Shown here piece by piece: positions 22,151-33,900 of a stretch of DNA of 64,000 nt; position 1 is the stretch's first letter; every line of letters starts with the position of its first letter. The notes beneath the pieces were generated by a model, which made no database searches, was not told where the DNA came from, and saw nothing but the letters and a program-made list of their open reading frames with translations. The stretch is from the NCBI RefSeq assembly GCF_905171765.1, contig NC_053390.1:580036471-580100470 (forward strand), written 5' to 3'. This stretch comes from Bufo bufo. Taxonomy: Eukaryota > Chordata > Amphibia > Anura > Bufonidae. The position numbers and the translations under genes were made by a program.

Positions 22151-24954
22151 CCCCTTCAGGACCCTGCCATTTTTCACCTTAAGGACCAGGCAATTTTTTG
22201 CAAATCTGACATGAGTCACTTTATGTGGTGATAACTTTAAAACGCTTTTACTTATCCAGGCCATTCTGAGATTCTTTTCTCGGCACGTATTGTACTTCAT
22301 GACAGTGGTAAAATTGAGTCAAAAAAATTATAATTTATTTATTTAAAAAAATCCAAATTTACCAAAAATATTGTAAAATTTGCAAATTTCCAAATTTAAA
22401 TTTCTCTACTTTTATAATAGATAGTAATATCTCCAAAAATAGTTATTACTTTACATTCCCCATATGTCTACTTCATGTTTGGATCATTTTGTGAATGCCA
22501 TTTTATTTTTTGGGGATGTTAGAAGGCTTAGAAGTTTAGAAGCAAATCTTGAGATTTTTCTGAAAATTTCTAAAACCCACTTTTTCAGGACCAGTTCAGG
22601 TCTGAAGTCACTTTGTGAGGCTTACATAATAGAAACCACCCTAAAATGACCCCATTTTATAAACTACACCCCTCAAGGTATTGCAAATTGATTTTACAAA
22701 CTTTGTTAACTCTTTAGGTGTTCCACAAGAATTAATAGAAAATAGAGATAAAATTTCAAAATTTCACTTTTTTGGCAGATTTTCCATTTGAATCCATTTT
22801 TTCCAGTTATAAAGCAAGGGTTAACAGCCAAACAAAACTCAATATTTATGGCCCTGATTCTGTAGTTTACAGAAACACCCAATATGTGATCGTAAACTGC
22901 TGTACGGGCACACGGCATTGCGCAGAAGGAAAGGAACGCCATATGGTTTGTGGAAGGCAGATTTCCCTGGGATAATTCTAAGCTGCCATGTCATATTTGA
23001 AGACCCTCTGATGCACCCCTAGCGTAGAAACTCCAAAAAAAGACCCCATTTTAGAAACTACACCTCTCAAGGTATACAAACTGATTTTACAAACGTTGTT
23101 AAACCTTTAGGTGTTCCACAAGAATTAATGGAATATAAAGATGAGAATTCAGAATTTCACTTTTTTGGCAGATTTTCCATTTTAATAAATTTTTTTCAGT
23201 ACAAAGCAAGGGTTAACAGCCAAATAAAACTCAATATTTAAGGCCCTGATTCTGTAGTTTACAGAATCACCCCATATGTGGCCTTAAACTGCTGTACTGG
23301 CACATGGCATTGCGCAGAAGGAAAGGAATGCCATACGGTTTTTGGAAGGCAGATTTCGCTGGACTGTTTTTTTGACACCATGTCCCATTTGAAGCCCCCC
23401 TGATGCACCCCTAGAGTAGAAACTCCAAAAAAGTGACCCCATTTTGGAAACTACAGGATAAGGTGGCAGTTTTGTTGGTACTATTTTAGGGTACATATGA
23501 TTTTTGGTTGCTCTATATTACACTTTTTGTGAGGCAAGGTAACAAGAAATAGCTGTTTTGGCACCGTTTTTATTTTTTGTTATTTACAACATTCATCTGA
23601 CAGGTTAGATCATGTGGTATTTTTATAGAGCAGGTTGTTACGGACGTGACAATACCAAATATGACTACTTTTTTTTTTGTTTTTTCAGTTTTACATAATA
23701 AAGCATTTTTGAAAAAAAAAAAGATTTTTTTGTGTCTCCACATTCTGAAAGCCGTAGTTTTATTTATTTTTTGGGCGACTGTCTTGTGTAGGGGCTCATT
23801 TTTTTTCGGGATGAGATGACGGTTTGATTGCTACTATTATAGGGTGCATATGATTTTTTGATCGCTTGCTATTACACTTTTTGTGAAGTAAGGTGAAAAA
23901 AAATGGCTTTTTTCACACTTTTTTTTTACGGTATTCACCTGAGGGGTTAGGTCATGTGATATTTTTATAGAGCAGGTTATTACTGACACGGCGATACCTA
24001 ATATGTATACTTTTTAAAATGTATTTAAGTTTTACACAATAATATCATTTTTGAAACAAAAAAATAATCATGTTTTAGTGTCTCCATATTCTGAGAGCCA
24101 TAGTTTTTTCAGTTTTTGTGCAATTATCTTAGGTTGGGTTCCATTTTTTCAGGATGAGATGACTGTTTGATTGGCACTATTTTGGGGTGCATATGACTTT
24201 TTGATCTCTTGCTATTACACTTTTTGTGATGTAAGGTGACAAAAAATTGTTTTTTACACCGTTTAAAAAAAAACAAAAAAAAACATGTTTTAGTGTCTCC
24301 ATATTCTGAGCAATATCATATTTTTTTTTGGGCGATTGTCTTAAGTAGGGGCTCATTCTTTGCAGGATGAGGTGACGGTTAGATTGGTACTATTTTGGCA
24401 GGCATACACTTTATTTGGGGAAAATGAAGTTTTTTGGGTTTTTTTCACTTGAAACTTTTAATTTTTAGGGGGGAAAACTTAATTTTTACAACTTTTTTTT
24501 TCACTTTATTTTTTGTCCCACTTTGGGAATTCAACTTTTGGGGGTCTGATCCCTTTTACAATGCATTCCAATACTTCTGTATTGGAATGCATTGGCTGTA
24601 TGTGTAATACAGTGTGTATTACACATACAGCTTCCTGCCTGTGAGATCCAGGGGGCTGGATCTCACAGGCTCTCCACCGGAAGGCAGCCCCGATGCCTAA
24701 GGAAGGCATCGCGCTGCCTTCGATGCAATCAGGTCTCCGTCACAGCAGCACGGGGACCCGATGGCAGCTCCGATCCCCGCCCGACATCGCATGTGCCGCG
24801 GTCAGCGCTGACCGCGGCACATGAAGGGTTAATGCGCCGGCATCAGTGATTTCACTGAGGTCGGCGCATGCAGCAGGGATCCGGCTATCAGTGACTGCTG
24901 GACCCCTGCCCCGGAAAGAAATGACGTACATGTACGTCATGGATCCTTAAGGGG
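22151..24954. mobile_element. 2.8-kb TTAA-flanked non-autonomous element
   Basis: TTAA flanks both sides (22147-22150 and 24955-24958). The inverted ends are CCCCTTCAGGACCC and, reversed from the right, CCCCTTAAGGATCC. The target and ends suggest the piggyBac or Kolobok superfamily. There is no transposase. The interior is built of modules: two to three copies of a 393-bp unit (22632-23455), then roughly 300-bp units with gatgagatgacggtttgat and gcatatgattttttgatcg (23500-24420). A GC-rich right end has palindromes, including cgcggtcagcgctgaccgcg (24797-24816) and gacgtacatgtacgtc. Related modules occur at 56080-56400. Confidence 0.8.
22632..23455. repeat. 393-bp tandem repeat in the TTAA element
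   Basis: The block starting gaccccattttataaactac recurs at about 23041 and again (start only) at 23432. Each contains cacaagaattaat, ttttggcagattttccatt, and ggcattgcgcagaaggaaag. Confidence 0.85.
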
Positions 24955-24958
24955 TTAA

Positions 24959-25244
24959 AGCATCAGTAATTAAAGGTATGTACAATAGCACCACATCAGA
25001 AAACCCACATTACAGCAAAAAGCCACTATATTATTTCCTACAAAAAAGGTACTATGTTCTTGCATCTGATTGGGTCGCACCTCCCCATTTTACTACAATA
25101 AATTTGTTATTACTAAATTATTGGCTATTTATGAATGAGTCGGAAACAGAGCTGGAGTCAGAACTATGGCTTACTGACTCCACAGCCCTGCAGCAACCTG
25201 TGTCATAATGACACAGAGCATAATGTATTAGCATATAGGAGTAA
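24959..25244. other. Unassigned sequence
   Basis: About 290 bp of AT-rich sequence between two mobile elements. No gene or repeat is recognised. Confidence 0.4.
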
Positions 25245-25547
25245 GGGCTTGTTCACATCAACGTTATGTGTTCAGCTATGGCTTTCCGCTCTAACATGGT
25301 TATAATGGAAAATAACGGAACCCATAAGACGGAAATCAAAATGGAAACTTTTAGAGGCATTCCGTTTTGATCCGTCATAATAGAAGTATACGGGCAAGCA
25401 TAACGGATCTGTCTGGTTTCCATTATGCTGGATGGAAAACAAAGTTCTGTCGACATATACTTCTATTATGACAGATTAAAATGGAATGCCTCTAAAGGTT
25501 TCCGTTTTGATTTCCGTCTGATGGATTCCGTCATTTTTCGTAAGGGT
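25245..25547. mobile_element. Foldback MITE fragment
   Basis: It begins TAA|GGGCTTGTTCACATCAACG, in the style of the other TWA-flanked MITEs, and contains inverted halves: ggcattccgttttgatccg and aagtata on the left answer tatacttctattatgacag and aaaatggaatgcc on the right. The expected matching right end is not clear. A fragment of a second MITE (ggtccattcagacgtccgt) follows at 25553. Confidence 0.5.
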
Positions 25548-25689
25548 CCATTCAGACGTCCGTAGTGTTTTGCGGTCCGCAAATTGCGGACCACAAAAGA
25601 CTCTGTCACCGCACATGGCCGGCACTATATAGAGGATTCCTATTCTTGTCCGATGTGATCAAGCCCCAAGAGTGCATTTTGACTCCTCC

Positions 25690-25805
25690 AGCATAAATGC
25701 AATCTATGACCTGCACCCTGGGTTCACATCCCAGAGCAAGACTCATGGGGAGTGTCTGTAGCATCTGGTCTCTGCCTCTCCTTCCAAAAGAAAAAAAAAA
25801 AGCTA
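25690..25805 (+). mobile_element. Possible tRNA-derived SINE fragment
   Basis: cctgggttcacatcccag at 25719-25736 could fold as a tRNA T-arm, with a 5-bp stem around a 7-base loop, and contains a B-box-like GGTTCACATCC. An A-rich tail (aagaaaaaaaaaaag) follows 55 bp later. No clear A box is seen, so this is tentative. Confidence 0.35.
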
Positions 25806-25991
25806 GAAAGTAAAATTTCTATTTTTCTGCCATAACTTTTACTATAAAGACTTTATAGGTTTCAGTTTGAACCCCAGACCATCTGTACAGTGAATAGCTG
25901 CCTTACCCACTCCTCTGTTATGATGAGGGGATTTTTTTAATGCCCTAGACTACTTTCATATTTGCAGCTTTGCGATTCGCCGCCAGAGAAT

Positions 25992-26644
25992 GCTATAGGG
26001 ATTAATTCTGACACTTGTAGCAATTAGAGACAGACCTCTAAGCGTCTCTTTTGAATGTTTCTCACACTTAATTTATGGATCGTAAATGGCTTGTTTTCTC
26101 ACAGAGATATCAGTTGCTCCTCTGTCATACCAAAGATGTGATTAATTGTTACAAAACACACATCTTCACAGACACTTCTTTTAGAGACAGATACTCCTAA
26201 AGAGAAATATATACAATATACTGGATACATGTTGTCTTCGTAACATATAACAATATAATATAAACAAATATATATATATATATGTCCTACTAATTGTTTT
26301 ATGCAAAGGACTAACTAAGGATCATTAAATGAATACATGAATATTATATACTTTGCTTCATTGATAATTGCCTAATTGTATAGGTAATTATCACCAGCTG
26401 CACAGAGCTTATCTTTACCTCCCGTCATAAATTTAAAAGTAAACAAGGAGGCATCTTCTCAGACTGGTACATTCATGGGAAGGATAACACTGAAGAGTAT
26501 AAACCTTTGTGTGACCTTAAATTGGCCTACTCAAGACATACAAAATTGCAACTATAGTCGAGCATGGCTCTTAAAGGCAATGAACATCCATTTTGACAAT
26601 AATGAATTGGATATCAATGCATTTTCCTATGAAAAGGCACAACA
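25992..26644 (-). repeat. LTR-like direct repeat, left copy (truncated 3' LTR)
   Basis: It matches 30577-31229 base for base with no net indel. Read on the minus strand it begins TGTTGTGCCTTTTC and ends at CCCTATAGC. Confidence 0.85.
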
Positions 26645-26660
26645 AATCCCCCCTTTTCAG
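26645..26660 (-). promoter_or_regulatory. Polypurine tract candidate
   Basis: CTGAAAAGGGGGGATT on the minus strand directly abuts the TG that starts the 3' LTR. This is the position and composition expected for the second-strand primer. Confidence 0.6.
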
Positions 26661-29133
26661 CATATTCAATTTCGTTATTAGAAGGTTGAATAGGCTGAAA
26701 TGCAATAAAGGGCTAAATGCTCCAAATCATTATGGATTGGGGAACGCAAGTTTTTACCTTGGAATAAATTTATCACAACTTTGTGTGTACTTTTACGACA
26801 CAAATCTAACACACAAACTTTACGATTAGTTTAATAACAAGTATGTTTCGTTCCTTGTATTAGTGATAAACGTGCCGGTTCATAGAACGCATATAATACA
26901 ATTGTTTCGTTCTTTTCTTTTATGACCACTGTAGAGAGAAAGACGTTTCGGTCGTTTTCTGGACTTTCTGGAAACGTGTCTCTAGTTAAGATCTTTCTTT
27001 GGTCCTCTAACTCAATAACATTGCTGCTAAAATGAAAAACTGGAAGTAATAGCTTCCTGGCTTGTCAGCAACTGGGCAACTCGATTTAGCGAGTGGTGCT
27101 TGGCATCATATCTTCATGTCTGCGATCTCGAATACTTTGTCATGTTGCATTGGTGTGATGTACTTTTGCAGCGGCTGTCGAATCTCCTGGGGCTCTGCCC
27201 ACTTGTCCCTCCTGGATACATCTTGGATACATCTGGGTTGGCTCTGACTGGACGTCTCTTGCGTCACGGATAGCCTTGACCTCAGGTTCTCTTGGTTCCG
27301 GATATAAAGACTTTTAGGATTCCGCCATCTGTCCTTCCATCTACACGTGATCCCATCTTGGGCCACCATCTAAACTTAAGAAAACAACAGACAGTATGAG
27401 CAACAACGCAGCAAAAACTTTATCAAACATATACCTGCCTATTTTAGGCCTTTGACTTATGCCATACTTTAGCCAGCAGCAAGTTGAGGACTTTTATATT
27501 TTTTCTTTTCCAAAGAAAAACAAACTACAGGGTACCAAGAATAGATATAACTATTCTTCCTCTGCTAGGCTAATATAGCCTTAGGTGTTATGCTTATTTA
27601 GGATAATAGCCCAATAAATACTTTGAGACTACCTCGAAACAGAGTAATATATATGCGTCCATATATCTGCATGGAATACAGTGACGACAAGTAAGTCACA
27701 ATTGATAGACAAACAATATGGTTAGTATAACTGTTCAGTCTCTTTTCAGTCATACGATACCACCACCAATCATATGAAATTTATGATGTGTCTCCATCTT
27801 CAAATTTTTGATTTTTCAATCTTAGTTCAGCTCTTGGCGTTTTTAGCACTGAAAAAAAAAACTCTACACAAACATTATGTTAATGATCCTGTGGAAAAAA
27901 TTGATTAGTAATCAATATCATTAATTATTTATTGACTTGTTATAATTATTCATTTAATGAAGCAGTTTGCTTCGTTTATTGGACATTTCTATGTCAGCGA
28001 AGTATTAAACAACTTTTCCTTTACTCTTTATTCACTTTATGAGATAAAGAATTTACATTTAATGGAGTTGGGAGAATCTTACTCTTCCTTTCCATTAGTC
28101 TGACTTTAAAAAAAAATCAGCTCGAAGCGCAGCTCTGCGACCTCTGACCTTTTCACTGACATCTACCTCGACTTAAGGAATGTGCTCTTCCCCCCTCCCA
28201 TCTTTAAGATGGTGGGCAAAATGTTGGGACATACAGCATCTGCAGGAAAACTGATTGTATACATGACCCAGCTCTGTGACCCCTGGGAGTATACTCCTCA
28301 CCCCTCCCTTAGGAGACTTTTTAAGGCAACTAGGGTTAGTTAACAGAGCAATTTAAATACAGTTTTGCGCTTTTTACTACTAAACAAATTAGCAGGTTCT
28401 AGGTACTCTGCGTAAAAATAATAATTCACAAACAAATAAAACTAAAAAAAATCTGAAACGATTAATCAGAGATATATAAAAAACAATTCCCCCCTTAGGG
28501 GATTATCATATCTGCGGCAATTGCAAATTGTACATTAGGATCCTATAAAAAAAAAAATGGTTACATTATCATACATAGCAATTAACCTGTTTAAAACTGT
28601 TCTCTTATAGATTCTATTTATCAATAACATTGGGTCAGACTTTATGTATAAAGTTCATCTATTATCCTGTATCGCCCATAGCTACTAAACTCAACCTCCC
28701 TGTATATGGGGGTAAATCTCCAACTATGGGAGTTAACTGGCCAGGAATTAATAGGAAGGTTCCTGAGTCAAACAAAGGGCTAGAACCGGACCCTGTACCG
28801 CCTAGGCTAATGAGACCTATATCTGTTCCCTATCTTGGGACAATTTACTATTAATTTCTGGCGATACAAAAACATCAATTGTGTTTAGCATAGACAAACA
28901 ACTCCTGAGTTGATTTACATGTCATGCACTGGTTGCATTTGTGTAATAACACTTTACTGCAACAACTCATCTGCGGTTCTGGTATGGGCTTAACCCCTTC
29001 AGTACCAGGACATTAATTTTGACTATGTATAGACCACGCCCTTCTAAGGGTTGTAAACGTGATCTGGCTGTAGCATTCTAATGCCAGCAACAATATACAT
29101 GACAATTTATCATTAACATGTCATCTCATCAAT
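26661..29133 (-). other. Non-coding interior of the LTR element
   Basis: About 2.5 kb between the purine tract and the primer-binding candidate. It is AT-rich. Only a short frame (27369-27106, minus, 87 codons, low complexity, no known domain) is present. No protease, reverse transcriptase or integrase motif is seen. Confidence 0.5.
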
Positions 29134-29155
29134 CACATCTCGGTGGGAACCTCCA
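29134..29155 (-). promoter_or_regulatory. Primer-binding-site candidate, tRNA-Gln-like
   Basis: The minus strand reads TGGAGGTTCCCACCGAGATG. This matches the 3' end of tRNA-Gln apart from one extra T (and one substitution just beyond). It follows a CCGACA that could end the 5' LTR. Confidence 0.5.
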
Positions 29156-29930
29156 TTTTATGTCGGGGGGTAATAATTCAATTAAGAATTATTAATTATG
29201 GTCAAAAAAATTATTAACCATAAAAAAATGAAATTTATAAAATTTGTCATAAATTCTTAAAATCATGACCTGGTGAATTGTAGACAACCTAATTGATACA
29301 ATTCACATCTGAGTCCGACTATTTCCTCAGATAAATAAGTTCTTTTTGACGTGAGATGACGTTAATGATAAAATGTAGTTCTGCATTATACAATAATACA
29401 CAGGTATGATAAAAATATGCAGATTTATTGGTGACAAGATTATAAACATATATAAGTAAATAAACACAATGATACATGCAAATGAATATATATAGCATTA
29501 ATATAAAGCATTACAAGCATAACAATACATGTGAGTGGAAATAACTTGTCACATTATACACAAGCTATTAATAGGTTAGGATATCAAAATATGAACATAA
29601 GTTATATACATTACTTCTGTTCAGAGAAAACCTCATGATATCAGGATGGGCATATCTAATCCTAGACATCAATATAGAATGCTAAATACATTCTGCCCCC
29701 TCTAACCAACTACACATCACATGAGTTCAAGATGGGCAAATCCATTCAAGGATATAACTTAGAAGAGATAACTGTATCCTTCCGCCCCATCCTGGACTAT
29801 TTTCACATATATAACTTTGGTAAGACTATTAAGACAAATAACAGGGATCTAGGATCTTAAATGGAAAGGATTTGACGTCTTTCCCGTGGGAATCCATCAC
29901 TTAGCTTGGCGAAGAATGTTCTATCAATAT

Positions 29931-29931
<1 letters not shown>

Positions 29932-29965
<34 letters not shown>
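29932..29965. repeat. (AT)n microsatellite
   Basis: An uninterrupted run of AT dinucleotides, about 17 copies. A shorter (AT) run occurs in both LTR copies. Confidence 0.95.
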
Positions 29966-29967
<2 letters not shown>

Positions 29968-30576
29968 CAATCATTTAATGCTTTGCTAGATTATGAGTCT
30001 AGATTCTTCTGCAGGTAGAATGAAGCCTCACAATATCCTAAGACTACATCTCAATATGGAGATGATCAATTAATTTAATCATTTATTTATTCGCCAATCT
30101 AGATGGTATTTCACTCACACTATCAAATTAGTCTTAATAAAATGAAATATCATTTTCTGTGTCTCTTACCAAGTCCTAGTAGGAATCTCACTTCTGCTCC
30201 TAGGAAAGCTGGGTGGTCCATCATAGCACATCTCACCATGGCTTTCATCTTGATAGACCCTTCTAGAGACTCAACTCCTCTCTCCTTTCTTCTCACTTTC
30301 CTTTTCTCCTACCTCCTGAGTATGGCTTATTGTCCCAAACTTATCAGTTAGACACACCTTCCTGGTTTGGAACTTTCCAATCATTGTCGGATGGGTGTGA
30401 CCATTGATAAAAATTGTGACATCATAACCTTACCCAGAATGCACTTTTGCTACTGTTGTATTGTCACCTACTGATACCTAGGTGGCACTGCTGTATAAGC
30501 TATCTGCATCATAGTATAAAGGGTTAACTTATATAAGTCTGAATATACATTTTGACTTTAGAAGCTTTAATTCAAA

Positions 30577-31229
30577 GCTATAGGGATTAATTCTGACACT
30601 TGTAGCAATTAGAGACAGACCTCTAAGCGTCTCTTTTGAATGTTTCTCACACTTAATTTATGGATCGTAAATGGCTTGTTTTCTCACAGAGATATCAGTT
30701 CCTCCTCTGTCATACCAAAGATGTGATTAATTGTTACAAAACACACATCTTCACAGACACTTCTTTTAGAGACAGATACTCCTAAAGAGAAATATATACA
30801 ATATACTGGATACATGTTGTCTTCGTAACATATAACAATATAATATAAACAAATATATATATATATATGTCCTACTGATTGTTTTATGCAAAGGACTAAC
30901 TAAGGATCATTAAATGAATACATGAATATTATATACTTTGCTTCATTGATAATTGCCTAATTGTATAGGTAATTATCACCAGCTGCACAGAGCTTATCTT
31001 TACCTCCCGTCATAAATTTAAAAGTAGATAAGGAGGCCTCTTCTCAGACTGGTATATTCATGTGAAGGATAACACTGAAGAGTATAAACCTTTGTGTGAC
31101 CTTAAATTGGCCTACTCAAGACATACAAAATTGCAACTATAGTCGAGCATGGCTCTTAAAGGCAATGAACATCCATTTTGACAATAATGAATTGGATATC
31201 AATGCATTTTCCTATGAAAAGGCACAACA
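30577..31229 (-). repeat. LTR-like direct repeat, right copy
   Basis: The partner of 25992-26644. Differences include cagttcctcc for cagttgctcc and agataaggaggcctc for aacaaggaggcatc. Confidence 0.85.
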
Positions 31230-31379
31230 GATGTAATCGGGATAAAGAAAAAACTGTGGAAAATGTCCCATGACCATGATAGAGCACAGGAAAACAGGGC
31301 ATTACAGATAAACAATCACTGATAATCATGTTTCCTGACAATTGATGCTGAAAATTGCAAAACTGGAATACCCCTTTAA

Positions 31380-31696
31380 CTTGAAGAATTTAAACAGGTA
31401 TTCCCGTTGGTTGACATTATCCTCTATCCACAGGATAGGGGATAACTATTAGATTGGTGGGGGTCCTACTGCTAGGACCCCCACGATCATGAGAACAGGG
31501 GCACTGTACCCTCTGAAATGAACGGAGCACCCAGTCGCACATGTGTGTGGCCACTCCATTCATTTGGCTGCAAGGGGCACAGGGCCCCCATTCTTGTGAT
31601 CACAGGAAATCCCAGCGGTAGGACCCCCACCAATCTAATAATAATCTGTCCACAGGGTAGGGGAAAATTAAAAGGGTATTCTGGTTGTTTAAAGTT
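31380..31696. mobile_element. Foldback MITE of unknown superfamily
   Basis: Inverted arms: ctattagattggtgggggtc near 31450 is answered by gacccccaccaatctaataa near 31622. The outer arms (ggtattcccgttgg and gggtattctggttg) also pair. An additional hairpin is formed by tatccacaggatagggg. No gene. Confidence 0.65.
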
Positions 31697-32174
31697 ATCA
31701 CATTATTCTGTGTAAAACATGAATGCATAAAAAATGAATTTAAAAAATGACAGCAAAGATAGCTTTTTTCTATATTTCCACACCAAAAATAAAATTACAA
31801 ACTACAGTGTAATTTTTATATATGTACTTCTGAACAATGCCGAAAAATAACATTTCTACAATATAAACAAAGCCTCAGACAAACATGTCAATGAAAAACT
31901 AAAAAAGCTACAGCTGCTGAAAAGCATTCACACACTTGACCTAAACACTCATTGTAGCGCAATTCTTATCTTACCGATAATAAGAATATGGCTTAAAGGC
32001 TATATATACCTTTATTAAAAATATGGCATCCATTTTTATGTACAGAGTTGACATGCTCTAGTAGCACCCTATGGATTTTCCGTCAGACCAGGAGTAGATG
32101 GACTCCTTATCTCTGCTCTCTGACCTTATTATAGCTCAGTTCTTATCTTACTGATAAGAATGTGGCTAAAATAA
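31697..32174. other. Unassigned AT-rich sequence
   Basis: No gene. Short direct repeats (gcgcaattcttatcttacc and gctcagttcttatcttactg) about 175 bp apart suggest an old duplication that continues into the next feature. Confidence 0.4.
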
Positions 32175-32522
32175 GTGTTTGTGACCTCTCAGTAGTTTAA
32201 AGATAAGGTCTATTAGATGAGTGGCAGAAAGTGAAAGTACTAGTCACACAGTTAGAAAAACAGTTAACCCTTTGTGACAGAACAGCTCAATATTTTTAAT
32301 AAAGGCCAATTGAAAAAATGATTTATAGTCAAAAATGAGTAACGTGCAATCATAAAAAAACAATTGCCTCCGAAGGTGTACATAACTAAGTGTTTATAAC
32401 CTTTCAGTAATCTAAAGATGAGGTTTATTAGATGACTGGCACAAAGTGAAAGTACCATTCATACAGCTAGACAGTTAAGCCTTTGTGACAGAACAGCTCA
32501 ATATTTTAATAAACACCAATTG
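32175..32522. repeat. Tandem duplication of about 210 bp
   Basis: The segment containing ttaaagataaggtctatta, gtgaaagtac and tttgtgacagaacagctcaa occurs at 32175-32310 and, diverged, at 32388-32522. DIRS-B begins at the edge of the second copy. Confidence 0.7.
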
Positions 32523-32525
32523 AAA

Positions 32526-32685
32526 GATGATAATTACTCTTACCAGTAATTTGATTTTCCTCTAGCCTCCACAATGGCACCACCTGGAGGGTTAACCCAC
32601 CTTCTCAGGGACAGGAAACAACTGTGAGATCAGCCAATAAAAGCCCCCCTCCCTCTTACCTTCTTCAGTTAATAACCTAGGACTC
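32526..32685. repeat. DIRS-B left terminal repeat
   Basis: Inverted relative to 39205-39322. Shared blocks include cagggacaggaaacaactg and tcttaccttcttcagtt. Confidence 0.85.
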
Positions 32686-32805
32686 AGAAGTAATGCCATA
32701 ATTTAATAAAGTTCAACATATAATAAAAAATGTCTTGAACCAGATACATGATACAACAGAAACACTTCTTATAAGGAGCAACTGGGTGGGAATTCCTTGT
32801 GCCTT

Positions 32806-32880
32806 TGTGGAGGCTAAAGGAAAATCAAATTACCGGTAAGAGTAATTATCATCTTTTCCCCACGCCTCCACCTGGAGGAA
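32806..32880. repeat. DIRS-B internal complementary region
   Basis: ttgtggaggctaaaggaaaa through gagtaattatcatc is the reverse complement of the left end. It is followed at once by ttttccccacgcctccacc, the complement of the right end. Confidence 0.8.
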
Positions 32881-32919
32881 TAACAGAGCAATCACCAGGG
32901 GGGGGAATAACTGCTGTCA

Positions 32920-33900
32920 TTGCTGGCTAGGACATCTAATTTATGGTGCTTAAAGAAAGTATCAGGGTTCAACCAGGTGGCCACCCAACAAATGTCCTCA
33001 AGAGAGGCAGCAGTGCCCTGAGCCCAAGAAGCTGCCAATGCTCTGGTGGAATGAGCCTTAAATTTAGTCGGAGGCGAAACCCAATTTTTTTCATAACAAT
33101 GCTATGATACATGACTTTATCCACTGAGAAATGGACGCCTTGCTAGCTGCTTTCCCACCATTAAGTCCAAGATACTGAATCAAAAGCTGGTCTGATTTCC
33201 TCAGGTTCTTAGTCGATTCTAGGTACTGGAGCATGCATCTCCCGACGTCAAGGTTGTGGAGCAACTTCTCTTTTTCCGAAACCGCCTGAGAACAAAAGGA
33301 AGGAAGAGATATTTCTTGTTGACAGTGAAATTTAGAAACAACATTAGGGAGAAATTCTGGAGCTTGTCTTAAAACAATCCTATCTTCAGATATTTTTAAA
33401 TAAGGTGGCCAAATCGAGAAAGCCTGAATCTCTCCTATCCTCCTGGCTGTTGTAATGGCCAACAGAAAAGCCATCTTTAATGTCAACATTTTCAAGGGAA
33501 TATCAGTGATAGGCTCAAATGGGGGATGCATCAAAATAGACAAGACTAGATTCAAGTCCCAAGGAGGAACAGAAGATCTAAATTTTGGGCGTATTCTACA
33601 TGCTCCTTTAAAGAATCTTCTGATGAGGTCCATGTCTGCTAACTTTGTTCCCATAAAAGCGCTGTAATCTGAACCCTTAGAGAACTCACTGTCAGACCTT
33701 TGTCAAGGCCTGTCTGTAGGAAGTCTAGGATCAGTCCAATGTTTGGAACCATGGAGGGGTCCCAGGTGTTTTTTGCAAACCATAGTAGGTCTTCCCAGGA
33801 TCTCAGGGAAATTTTTGAAGTTACAGGCTTTCTGCTCTGCATAAGAGTGGTGATTACCGCATCTGAAAGGCCCTTATTTCTCAAAATGGTCCTCTCAACC
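32920..33900 (-). pseudogene. DIRS-B tyrosine recombinase, nucleophile apparently lost
   Basis: The N-terminal part (LSDAVITTLMQSRKPVTS) starts in the RNase H-linked frame near 33900. The core follows at 33654-33091 (MAFLLAITTARRIGEIQAF with the first Arg). The frame then stops after IKSCIIALL, and the catalytic end continues in another frame at about 33090-32920: KFKAHSTRALAASWAQG holds the H-x2-R box. The position equivalent to the active-site Tyr of DIRS-A (ARHYRLD) reads FFKHHKLD, with CAT in place of a Tyr codon. There are at least two frameshifts. Even if the frame were continuous the enzyme would lack its nucleophile. Confidence 0.75.

Larger units (their letters stand above)
25992..31229 (-). 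mobile_element. Non-coding LTR retrotransposon (minus orientation), 3' LTR truncated
   Basis: Two direct repeats of exactly 653 bp bound this interval (offset 4585 throughout, about eight mismatches seen). Next to the inner edge of the left copy is a purine tract on the minus strand (GAAAAGGGGGGATT, 26645-26658), directly followed by TGTTGTGCC, the expected start of a 3' LTR. A primer-binding-site candidate resembling tRNA-Gln lies at 29134-29155. If so, the 5' LTR runs from 31229 to about 29161 (roughly 2.07 kb), and the left LTR keeps only its first 653 bp. The interior of about 2.5 kb has no gag, pol or env that I can recognise. Confidence 0.6.
29161..31229 (-). promoter_or_regulatory. Putative 2.07-kb 5' LTR with TATA-like and poly(A) signals
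   Basis: On the minus strand the LTR would start at TGTTGTGCC (31229). It has a TATA-like CTTATATAAG at 30528-30537 and an AATAAA signal at 29424-29429, and it ends near CCGACA (29161). The order promoter, poly(A) signal, primer site is correct for an LTR. The length is unusually great. Confidence 0.45.

Noticed and set aside
27349..27368. A tRNA-Ile-like primer-binding site (TGGTGGCCC, minus strand) with a purine tract near 28487, suggesting another LTR between them
   Set aside because: Only the first nine bases match well, no second copy of 27369-28487 is present, and a single LTR flanked by both sites is not a normal arrangement. Kept as an alternative only.
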